Shown: positions 9,131-16,003 of the stretch, piece after piece
Layout of the letters: each line of letters begins with the position of its first letter
How positions within the stretch are numbered: the stretch's first letter is position 1
From: DAOUMU01 sp034409055
GTDB lineage: Bacteria > Chloroflexota > Anaerolineae > 4572-78 > J111
Reading direction: 5' to 3'
NCBI GenBank assembly: GCA_034409055.1
Contig: DAOUMU010000011.1
Coordinates: forward strand, 1-30,535
DNA length: 30,535 bases
Made by a program: the position numbers and the translations under genes
Notes under the pieces: model-generated
Databases searched by the model: none
Told to the model about the DNA's origin: nothing
What the model saw: the letters and a program-made list of their open reading frames with translations, nothing else

Positions 9131-10558
9131 CTACTCCCTGGGTAAGATATGGGTGTTCGTAAAAATCCAGGCCCCGGTGTGCAGGAGCGACACCACAATG
9201 AGAAATAGACCGCTCGCCCTCAATTTCTCACGATTGGGTAAGGTGCGGACCAGTAGATAACCGGCTAGCAGGGTATAGACAAAAGCCGCCGGCGCAAACA
9301 GGTCCCAATCCTTGCGCCCGCCATAGTCTGGATTCCATAGCCAGGTAAACAACAGATACAAGGCCGTTGTGATTCCCAGAAAATAGCCGTAATCCTTATC
9401 TTCTACTCGCTCAAAAATGGTCAATTGAAAGCGTCTGATCGTCACCAAGATCATAGCCAGCAGGGGCAAGCCAAAGGGGGAGATCAGTAAATGCACGTTG
9501 CTCCAATCCAGCAGGTGCGCTACCGAAAACATGGTGTAATGCTGCCAGCGGGTGGTCGTTTCAAACAGGGGGACAAACCAGATTGCATCACCGCCGCCCG
9601 GCTGGTCAACGCCCAAAAGGGCGGATAGCCCGTGACCCCCATACTCCATCAGAACGAACACCCCCCCGCCGACGAGCAGAGGCGGCAGGATTATCTGCAG
9701 CAGCCCTCCCAGCAGTGAAACGCGCCCCCGCCGCCAGCATAACCCCACCAAGAGCCACATTCCCGGCCACAGAAAAACAGTGGAAGGATGAAACCCATTG
9801 GTCAGGGATAAGGCCAGCACCGGCCATACCGGCTTGATTTCAGCCCGCAGTGCTCGCCAGGCCAGGAACATCGTCACCAACAGCCCTAATGAAATGATGG
9901 TATAATTTTCTACATAGCCAAAAAACAACTGCATCGAACCGGTGGTTAAGATCAACCCGGCCAACACGGCTGTTTCTAACGAGTTACGTCCCAGTTGGGC
10001 CAGAAAGGTCAGGAGGACATACACAAAAATGATGCCACAGATAATACTGAGCGCAGCATACACATTTTCCACCGGCCAGTTCAGCAGGGGATCGGCGGCA
10101 AATTGCCACAATCGTTGGTGTAAGAAAACCGTCAGCGGAGCCTGCCAGTTATATATCACCCGCAGCTCCAGATCGGGGTAAGAGAGTGCCACCGATAACA
10201 GGTAAGAATCACCCCATTTCAAGTGGCGCAGACGAGCCAGCCAAAAGAGTAGCCCACTTAGTAAGGCCACCAGGCCAAACCAGCGCTGCCGGGCATGTTT
10301 AGCCGGCCAGGCCAGCCACAGCCGGTGCAATCCTCTGGCTACGGCGTGACTAACCGGCGGCATCACCAATGTCCCGGCCAGCAAGGCCAGGGCCCAGCCC
10401 AACCACGGCGACAGGAAGGTATATGGCCACAAACTCCAGGCCATCTCTTCCGGCCACTGAAAAGCGGCCAGATGCAAGGTGAGTAGGACGAGCCCCCACA
10501 GCCGTACTGCCGACAGCAACCAATTTTGGGCATTTTGAGTTTTGGGTTTTGAACTCAT
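9131..10558 (-). CDS. Polytopic membrane protein, possible GT-C glycosyltransferase
   Basis: The 475-residue product has around eleven to twelve hydrophobic segments spread over its whole length. After the second segment a loop contains LKWGDSYLL and, shortly after, YNWQAPLTVFLHQRLW; acidic residues in the first large outer loop are typical of GT-C enzymes that use polyprenyl-linked sugars, and a later GYVENY motif also fits. This assignment is by architecture only. The frame stays open upstream to a GTG at 10615, which would add 19 residues unlike the rest; I prefer the ATG at 10558 because it puts MSSKPKTQNAQNW just before the first membrane segment. The gene follows the saccharopine-dehydrogenase-family gene closely on the same strand and may share its transcript. 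Confidence 0.65.
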   Translation of the reverse strand: MSSKPKTQNAQNWLLSAVRLWGLVLLTLHLAAFQWPEEMAWSLWPYTFLSPWLGWALALLAGTLVMPPVSHAVARGLHRLWLAWPAKHARQRWFGLVALLSGLLFWLARLRHLKWGDSYLLSVALSYPDLELRVIYNWQAPLTVFLHQRLWQFAADPLLNWPVENVYAALSIICGIIFVYVLLTFLAQLGRNSLETAVLAGLILTTGSMQLFFGYVENYTIISLGLLVTMFLAWRALRAEIKPVWPVLALSLTNGFHPSTVFLWPGMWLLVGLCWRRGRVSLLGGLLQIILPPLLVGGGVFVLMEYGGHGLSALLGVDQPGGGDAIWFVPLFETTTRWQHYTMFSVAHLLDWSNVHLLISPFGLPLLAMILVTIRRFQLTIFERVEDKDYGYFLGITTALYLLFTWLWNPDYGGRKDWDLFAPAAFVYTLLAGYLLVRTLPNREKLRASGLFLIVVSLLHTGAWIFTNTHILPRE

Positions 10559-10621
10559 GGCAGAGGCTCTACAACTCACCCCAAAACTGAAACGCAGCCC
10601 GTGGACACCTGACACGTGTCT

Positions 10622-11830
10622 CTACGCTACTGTCTCCGTCACGGTTATTTCCGTGCTGATCCGCCGTTCGGCCAGGGTTTGGAAAAAGCGTGTGGGGTCA
10701 ACTGAGGTTTCTGGAGGATAGACCCCTTTGACCGCCACTTCGCCGGCCGCCAGCCAGCGAGCCACCACGGCCGGGGGCACGCCGACCACCAACGCGCCGC
10801 CACTGACCCCGTACGCCTTATGCGGCCAGGCCAACGTGTCCACCCGAATCGTCAGGGGCTGACCATCCTTCGTCCCCTCGACCACGGTGGTGATGTCTTT
10901 GAAACCAGGGTTCTCCCCTCGTTTGGTCGCCTCGCTCTTGAGCAGCACTTCGCTCAGGACATCCCGGGGACGAACCTCGGCGGAGACGATCTCGCCGTTG
11001 AATAGCTTGGCCTTAACCGTGACCGGTTCCTTGGCGCCCAACCCCAGCCTGGTTAAAGATTGCAATTTGCGAAAGGCTTTTTCGCTGTAACCAAAGAAAT
11101 GAATTTTAAAGAAGCACTCCTGAATCCCCTGGTCAGCATAGCTCAAGGGCAGAGTGGCCACTTCTGAATGTAACGAGAGATGGGCAATCTGGTGACCGAT
11201 GGGAGGTCGAAAATCAAACCATTCCTCTTCCGACAGGGGGTCCAAATCCATAAACTGGCCATCCCGAAAGACCATAGGCCGCTCGGTCATCTCATCTAAG
11301 ATAGTGGCCAGGGAGTAGGGCCAGGCCAGGCTATCATTCGAGTCGGTTGTAGCGCCGTTGTAAATTTTAATCGACCGGATGGTATCAAAACGGCCGGCGA
11401 CCAGGGCCGCCTGGACATTGGCAATACCGGGACATGACCCTAATCCCAGAATAGCCGTCAAACCTTTGGCCCGAAACGTCTCATTTAGCTCCAGTTGCTG
11501 ACGGGTCGTGTAAAACAGTCCCCCCAAATCAACGTAATGGCAGCCCGCTTCCAAACAAGCCTGCATCACGTCCAGGTTAAAGTAATATTGGACGCTGTTG
11601 ATCACACAATCAACATCGCCTAATAAGTTGACCAGGGCAGGCCGGTTTGTGACGTCAATACAGGCTGCCTTAAAGCGGCTATCACCTGGGGCCACACTAC
11701 TTACCGCCGTTTGAGCGCCCGTCTCGTTTAAATCGGCCACAACGACCTCGGCCACGTCATCGGTCAGAGCCAAATCACGGGCAATGACCCGGCCAATAAT
11801 TCCCGCACCACCAAGCACAGCAATTTTCAT
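10622..11830 (-). CDS. Saccharopine dehydrogenase family NAD(P)-dependent oxidoreductase
   Basis: The N-terminus MKIAVLGGAGIIGRVIARDL is a Rossmann GxGxxG nucleotide-binding motif, followed by VVVADLN at the end of strand 2 where the cofactor ribose would be bound. The 402-residue length and segments such as DCVINSVQYYFNLDVM, HYVDLGGL and LGLGSCPGIANV match the saccharopine dehydrogenase-like superfamily (which also includes carboxynorspermidine synthases and lysine-pathway reductases). The true substrate is not given by sequence. AAGGAG at 11841-11846 is a good ribosome site ten bases before the ATG. Confidence 0.85.
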   Translation of the reverse strand: MKIAVLGGAGIIGRVIARDLALTDDVAEVVVADLNETGAQTAVSSVAPGDSRFKAACIDVTNRPALVNLLGDVDCVINSVQYYFNLDVMQACLEAGCHYVDLGGLFYTTRQQLELNETFRAKGLTAILGLGSCPGIANVQAALVAGRFDTIRSIKIYNGATTDSNDSLAWPYSLATILDEMTERPMVFRDGQFMDLDPLSEEEWFDFRPPIGHQIAHLSLHSEVATLPLSYADQGIQECFFKIHFFGYSEKAFRKLQSLTRLGLGAKEPVTVKAKLFNGEIVSAEVRPRDVLSEVLLKSEATKRGENPGFKDITTVVEGTKDGQPLTIRVDTLAWPHKAYGVSGGALVVGVPPAVVARWLAAGEVAVKGVYPPETSVDPTRFFQTLAERRISTEITVTETVA

Positions 11831-11865
11831 CGCAATTCGTCTCCTTTCTGCTACTCATTCCCCAT

Positions 11866-11893
11866 ATCTTATCCAGATTTAACCAACGAACAA
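11866..11893 (-). promoter_or_regulatory. Possible promoter of the saccharopine-dehydrogenase-family gene
   Basis: Read on the minus strand, TTGTTC (plus 11888-11893) and TAAGAT (plus 11866-11871) stand 16 bp apart, upstream of the AAGGAG ribosome site. The match to the sigma-70 consensus is moderate. Confidence 0.35.
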
Positions 11894-11908
11894 ATTAACG
11901 TCCACCTT

Positions 11909-12907
11909 TCAACCCCTCATATCGTACACATCTTCCATAGCTGACAGTAGATCACCCAAACGGTTGACTTGCTCATCAACGTCCGCCGAAAGGCGATCAG
12001 CCCGATTGCTGTCAATCTCCTTGGCCCCAAGCAATTGCAACTGGGAGTAGATGGTGCCAATTTCGGCCAGGGTCTCGTCAACTTCCAATTCGGTTCGGCG
12101 CATTAACGTGACCAGCGAGTCTAACTGACGCTGCTGTTCCTGGTAACCGGCCAGCGTGTCGGCCATCTGAGTGCGTATCTGGGGGTTAGCTTCGGTTTCC
12201 AATTGGGCTTGCAGGCGGGTGATGGCGGTCGGCACGTCACGGAGGTCTCGTTGAATAATATAATTCGCTTCAAAATCGTTCAATCGCTTAACCAATTGGC
12301 CTAAATGCGCTTCCCACTGGTCCAATCTGGTCGTTATGGGGACCAATTGAGCGGCAAACGCGGAACCTTTCTTTTGTTTGATCAAACCGGTAATGTGAGC
12401 TCGATATTCGGCCGCACGTTGCAGTTTATCGACCCGACTGTGCTTGTCCTCCGTTGAAGCAGTCACCTGAGAATGGGTCAAGGTTTTAGTTTGCCGACTC
12501 TGCCGGTAGTCGTACCCATAGAAAGCTAAACCCAGCAAAGCCAAAAATCCGCCGGGAGCAAAGCAGAGGGCCAGACTGAACCCCAGATTTTCCATAAATG
12601 GACTGTCGCCAGGCGATAAGACGGCAAAGCCACCCCAGCCCAGAATATTGACCCCAATAAACCAGAGACCAATCCCTACGGCCAGCCAGGCCGAAGCCGG
12701 TCTCAGTCGATTTCTTAGCCAGATCATGGCCATGCTGCTCAGGGCGGCAAAGGTCATCCCCCCAAAGGCAGGGGCCAGCGTAAAGGACATCTGGCCAGTT
12801 TCAGAGTTGGGAATAAAAGAAATCAAGATTCCACTAATACCACATAGGGTAACCGCCCCCAACAGCGTCAACAGCACAATGTCTATAGGCTTGGCAGATT
12901 TGTTCAT
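11909..12907 (-). CDS. Membrane protein with long cytoplasmic coiled coil
   Basis: Four hydrophobic segments lie at about residues 10-30, 42-62, 73-92 and 103-128. The remaining 200 residues are hydrophilic, rich in Gln, Glu, Leu and Arg in a heptad-like pattern (for example QLETEANPQIRTQMADTL and EIGTIYSQLQLL), and should form one or two long coiled coils. I recognise no family. It could be a scaffold or an envelope-organising protein. The gene stands alone on the minus strand; a family-2 mobile element lies 43 bp upstream of its start and may have displaced or supplied regulatory sequence. Confidence 0.75.
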   Translation of the reverse strand: MNKSAKPIDIVLLTLLGAVTLCGISGILISFIPNSETGQMSFTLAPAFGGMTFAALSSMAMIWLRNRLRPASAWLAVGIGLWFIGVNILGWGGFAVLSPGDSPFMENLGFSLALCFAPGGFLALLGLAFYGYDYRQSRQTKTLTHSQVTASTEDKHSRVDKLQRAAEYRAHITGLIKQKKGSAFAAQLVPITTRLDQWEAHLGQLVKRLNDFEANYIIQRDLRDVPTAITRLQAQLETEANPQIRTQMADTLAGYQEQQRQLDSLVTLMRRTELEVDETLAEIGTIYSQLQLLGAKEIDSNRADRLSADVDEQVNRLGDLLSAMEDVYDMRG

Positions 12908-12942
12908 AGCCTTTCAACTCCAAATATATTTGCAACGAATAG

Positions 12943-13070
12943 GTTCAATAGTATCATCTCAATAATTCGGGGTTGGGTAGGGGCGAGGCAACTCAGAGAG
13001 CAGGTTGTTTGCTCCGAGACCCTCAATCCGAGTTGCCTCGCCCCTACTTTTTGAGAAGATACGTTCAATA
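12943..13070. mobile_element. Family-2 short mobile element, copy 1, with 8-bp target duplication
   Basis: The element itself is 12951-13062 (112 bp). It begins GTATCATCTCAA and ends TTGAGAAGATAC (11 of 12 bases match as inverted repeats) and is flanked by GTTCAATA at 12943-12950 and 13063-13070. Inside, GTAGGGGCGAGGCAACTC (12977-12994) is perfectly inverted at 13030-13047, so the whole element can fold into a long hairpin. A further GTTCAATAG at 13074-13082 makes the flank slightly ambiguous. It has no coding capacity. Confidence 0.85.
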
Positions 13071-13149
13071 GGTGTTCAATAGAGATATGGGTTGCTTATC
13101 TAACGTTTCACTCATTTTACCCGATTCGCCCAAAAGCCAAAAAATTCAT

Positions 13150-13328
13150 TTTTGATAGGAGTGTGTTTCATTTGCTTTAGAGAGAGAAACACCCAAGGGG
13201 CATAAATACCCAAGGGGCATAAATACCCAAAGGGCATAAACCAGCACGCCCACGTGCGGTTCCGTTTGGTACGTAGGCGTGCCAAACTCCTCACAGCCCA
13301 AACCATTTGAAACACATCCATTTGATAG
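13150..13328. mobile_element. Family-3 short mobile element, copy 1, carrying three 17-bp units
   Basis: The element spans 13159-13319 (161 bp) with ends GAGTGTGTTTCA and TGAAACACATCC, flanked by TTTTGATAG and ATTTGATAG (8 of 9 bases identical). It is related to the 111-bp copy at 13556; the extra 50 bp are accounted for by three tandem 17-bp units at 13191-13241. The core CACGCCCACGTGCGG and the inverted GTAGGCGTG part are shared with copy 2. Confidence 0.75.
13191..13241 (+). repeat. Three tandem 17-bp units inside a family-3 element
   Basis: The units are ACCCAAGGGGCATAAAT (13191-13207), an identical second copy (13208-13224) and ACCCAAAGGGCATAAAC (13225-13241). The third unit occurs base for base inside the family-1 elements at 26066 and, inverted, at 23165; the first type occurs inverted inside three family-1 copies. 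Confidence 0.95.
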
Positions 13329-13345
13329 AGCTTGTTCAAAAGACT

Positions 13346-13493
13346 ATAATGGTGTAACTGCCTGCCCTCATGTCATTCCGAGGAGCGCAGCGACGAGGAA
13401 TCTCCGGCAACGAGGACAAATTCAAGGCGAAATAGGAGATTCTTCACTCGCTGCGCTCGTTCAGAATGACATAGTAGGTAGTTACCTAATGGT
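13346..13493. mobile_element. Family-1 short mobile element, copy A
   Basis: The element is 13354-13485 (132 bp), from GTAACTGCCTGCCC to GTAGGTAGTTAC. Flanks are ATAATGGT and CTAATGGT, a target duplication with one mismatch. The arms contain TGTCATTCCGAGGAGCGC and the facing CGTTCAGAATGACA. It is the shortest copy and has no 17-bp unit; its middle differs from copies B-D. Confidence 0.85.
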
Positions 13494-13546
13494 CAAGGGT
13501 AACCCGCTGTAGCTTCCGGAAAGGTGAGCTAATTGCACAGGTTGCA

Positions 13547-13675
13547 AAATTTGATGGGTGTGTTTCATTTCAGTTATAGAGAGGAGCCAGCACGCCCACG
13601 TGCGGCTCCGTTTGGCACGTGGGCGTGTCAAACTCCTCATAGCTTCAACTCGTTTGAAACACACCCAAATTTGAT
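13547..13675. mobile_element. Family-3 short mobile element, copy 2, with 9-bp target duplication
   Basis: The element is 13556-13666 (111 bp) with perfect 12-bp inverted ends GGGTGTGTTTCA and TGAAACACACCC, flanked on both sides by AAATTTGAT. The centre has CACGCCCACGTGC facing GCACGTGGGCGTG. The right end is 30 bp upstream of the mutase start codon, so it forms most of the upstream region of that gene. Confidence 0.85.
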
Positions 13676-13695
13676 AATGGCAAGGAGAGTGTCCC

Positions 13696-15360
13696 GTGAC
13701 TGAGAGTTTAACTGACCACCAGCAAAACTGGCAAACGCAAACGTTAACACCGGTGTTAAGCCGGTTTCCCGAGCGACGGGAGCATTTTACGACCACTTCT
13801 GAGATTGAGATCGAGCGCCTTTACCTGCCCCAGGAAGGTATGGCCAACGATTACCTCGATAAACTCGGCTTTCCCGGCGAGTATCCTTTCACCCGGGGGA
13901 TCCAGCCAACTATGCATCGAGGCCGGCTGTGGACCATGCGCCAATACGCCGGGTTCGGTACGGCTGAAGAAACCAACGAACGCTTCAGATATCTCCTGGA
14001 GCAAGGTCAAACTGGCTTGAGTATTGCCTTCGATTTACCCACCCAAATTGGTTACGATGCCGACGATCCCATGGCCGAGGGTGAAGTGGGCAAAGTAGGC
14101 GTCTCTATTTCCTCGCTGGAGGATATGGAGACACTGCTGGCCGGCATCCCGTTGGACAAAGTGTCAACCAGTATGACCATCAATGCCCCGGCGGCGATCC
14201 TGCTGGCCATGTACATTGCCGTAGCCAAAAAACAGGGAGTCGCCCCCAAGCAACTACGGGGCACGATTCAGAACGATATCTTAAAAGAATACATTGCCCG
14301 GGGCACCTATATCTACCCCCCTCAACCCTCCATGCGCCTCACCACCGATATTATGGCCTATGGCAAAAACCACGTGCCGCGTTGGAACACCATCTCGATC
14401 AGTGGCTATCATATCCGGGAGGCAGGCAGCAACGCTGTCCAGGAAATTGCCTTTACCCTGGCCAACGGCATCGCCTACGCCCAGGCAGCCCTGGAGGCCG
14501 GGTTAGACGTTGATGATTTTGCCGGCCAGTTTTCCTTCTTCTTCAACGCGCACAACAATCTACTGGAAGAGGTGGCCAAATTCAGGGCGGCCCGACGCCT
14601 ATGGGCCACCATTATGCGGCAGCGATTTCAGGCCAAAAAGGAAAAATCATGGAAGCTGCGCTTCCACGCCCAGACCGGAGGCAGCACATTAACCGCCCAA
14701 CAGCCGCTAAACAACATCATCCGGGTCACAATCCAGGCCCTGGCGGCGGTATTGGGCGGTGTCCAATCGTTGCACACCAACTCAATGGATGAGGCCCTGG
14801 GCTTGCCCACCGAGCAGGCCGTTCAAGTGGCTCTGCGTACCCAACAAATTATTGCTTATGAAACTGGTCTGACCGATACGGTTGACCCCCTGGGTGGCAG
14901 CTATTTCCTGGAGACCCTGACCAACCAATTGGAAGCCAAGGCCAGAGCCTACATTGATAAAATTGATGAACTGGGCGGAGCCCTCCGAGCGATTGAGCAA
15001 GGGTACATCCAGCGCGAGATTCAAGAGTCGGCCTACCACTACCAACGCGACATAGAAAACAGGGAGTGGATCATCGTCGGCATGAATAAGTTTACGGTTG
15101 ACGAGGAATTGACCCCCGAGATTTTACGCGTGGATGAAAGCATAGCCCACAAACAGCGAGAGCGATTGGCCGCCTTGCGTAGCCGACGCAACGAGGCCGC
15201 CGTTCAGCAAGCCCTGGTTACTTTGGAAAATGTTGCCCGCGGCCGTGATAATTTGATGCCTTACATTATTTCAGCCGTAGAGCATTATGTGACCACGGGT
15301 GAAATTTGCAATGTTCTTAGAAAAGTCTGGGGAGAATACCAGCCCCCGGTGATCTTATAA
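13696..15360 (+). CDS. Methylmalonyl-CoA mutase large subunit (catalytic domain only)
   Basis: This 554-residue protein is the substrate-binding TIM barrel of a B12-dependent acyl-CoA mutase, interconverting (R)-methylmalonyl-CoA and succinyl-CoA. Diagnostic segments are TRGIQPTMHRGRLWTMRQY, AFDLPTQIGYDAD, TIQNDILKEYIARGTYI and FHAQTGGSTLTAQQPLNN. Y84 (RQYAGFG) and R214 (PPQPSMR) correspond to Tyr89 and Arg207 of the Propionibacterium enzyme, whose side chains favour methylmalonyl over isobutyryl substrates; H239 corresponds to His244. There is no C-terminal cobalamin-binding domain, so a separate small subunit must exist elsewhere. The GTG start is supported by AAGGAG at 13682-13687, eight bases upstream. 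The epimerase gene follows after 13 bp, which strengthens the methylmalonyl assignment. Q70 and H74 stand where the Propionibacterium enzyme has tyrosines near CoA. Confidence 0.93.
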   Translation: MTESLTDHQQNWQTQTLTPVLSRFPERREHFTTTSEIEIERLYLPQEGMANDYLDKLGFPGEYPFTRGIQPTMHRGRLWTMRQYAGFGTAEETNERFRYLLEQGQTGLSIAFDLPTQIGYDADDPMAEGEVGKVGVSISSLEDMETLLAGIPLDKVSTSMTINAPAAILLAMYIAVAKKQGVAPKQLRGTIQNDILKEYIARGTYIYPPQPSMRLTTDIMAYGKNHVPRWNTISISGYHIREAGSNAVQEIAFTLANGIAYAQAALEAGLDVDDFAGQFSFFFNAHNNLLEEVAKFRAARRLWATIMRQRFQAKKEKSWKLRFHAQTGGSTLTAQQPLNNIIRVTIQALAAVLGGVQSLHTNSMDEALGLPTEQAVQVALRTQQIIAYETGLTDTVDPLGGSYFLETLTNQLEAKARAYIDKIDELGGALRAIEQGYIQREIQESAYHYQRDIENREWIIVGMNKFTVDEELTPEILRVDESIAHKQRERLAALRSRRNEAAVQQALVTLENVARGRDNLMPYIISAVEHYVTTGEICNVLRKVWGEYQPPVIL

Positions 15361-15373
15361 GTGGAGAAATGAG

Positions 15374-15778
15374 ATGAGTATTAAGATTAACCACATCGCC
15401 ATCGTAGTTGAAAATGTTGAGGAAGCCCTGACGGTTTATCGGGATACCTTAGGCTTGTCCCTGGACCATATTAGCGAGGAACCGGCCGAGCAAGTGCGGG
15501 TCGCCTTCCTGCCTGTGGCCAACGGTAATATTGAGCTGGTTCAGCCCACCACGTCCGAATCTAAGGTAGCCAAATTTTTAGCCAAACGGGGTGAGGGTTT
15601 TCATCACCTATGCCTTGAGGTTGACAATATCAACGACACCGTACAGAAGATGGCAGCACAGGGCCTGGAAGTTTTGGGAGAGCCACGCTATAACGAGCGT
15701 GGTGACAAATATATCTTCATCCATCCCAAGTCGGTACACGGATTGTTGTTAGAGCTATACGAACGATCAGCCGATTAA
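15374..15778 (+). CDS. mce: Methylmalonyl-CoA epimerase
   Basis: The 134-residue product is a two-repeat vicinal oxygen chelate fold protein of the usual epimerase length. It converts (S)- to (R)-methylmalonyl-CoA, the form used by the mutase encoded just upstream. Candidate metal ligands are H7 (INHIAIVV), E54 (GNIELVQP), H77 or H78 (GFHHLCLEV) and E127 (LLLELYE), in the pattern H-Q/E-H-E expected for the family. GGAG at 15363-15366 precedes the ATG by seven bases. Together the two genes fit propionate or odd-chain/branched amino acid breakdown, or succinyl-CoA to propionyl-CoA formation. Confidence 0.93.
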   Translation: MSIKINHIAIVVENVEEALTVYRDTLGLSLDHISEEPAEQVRVAFLPVANGNIELVQPTTSESKVAKFLAKRGEGFHHLCLEVDNINDTVQKMAAQGLEVLGEPRYNERGDKYIFIHPKSVHGLLLELYERSAD

Positions 15779-15851
15779 AAAGTGGAGGGCGTAAAAATCG
15801 CATTCCCACGTAACACGCAATACGCAACACACCTTTATGTCAACAGCTCAA

Positions 15852-15883
15852 TTGTTCCCTTTTTTAAGATTTTGTGGTAAAAT
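15852..15883 (+). promoter_or_regulatory. Extended -10 promoter of the cNMP-binding protein gene
   Basis: TGGTAAAAT at 15875-15883 is an extended -10 within TTGTGGTAAAATA, identical to the uvrC promoter. In both cases TTGTT begins 26 bases before the TAAAAT hexamer, a 20-bp spacing that is too long for a normal -35. The leader to the gene would be about 115 bases. Confidence 0.45.
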
Positions 15884-16003
15884 AGCCATAACTTAGTTGG
15901 TCACCTGGTCATACCATATCACCCTTACTCTCTACTCCCCTTACTTGTTTGACCTGCTCTGTGAGTTCTGGTTTGTCCAGGTTATGAAATAACAGGTTGA
16001 GTG

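Noticed and set aside
13191..13241. Three direct repeats as a CRISPR array
   Set aside because: The 17-bp units abut without spacers and no cas genes are present.
13112..13796. Minus-strand frames of 75 and 104 codons in the gap before the mutase gene
   Set aside because: They read through family-3 and family-1 elements and, in one case, into the mutase gene; composition follows the repeats.
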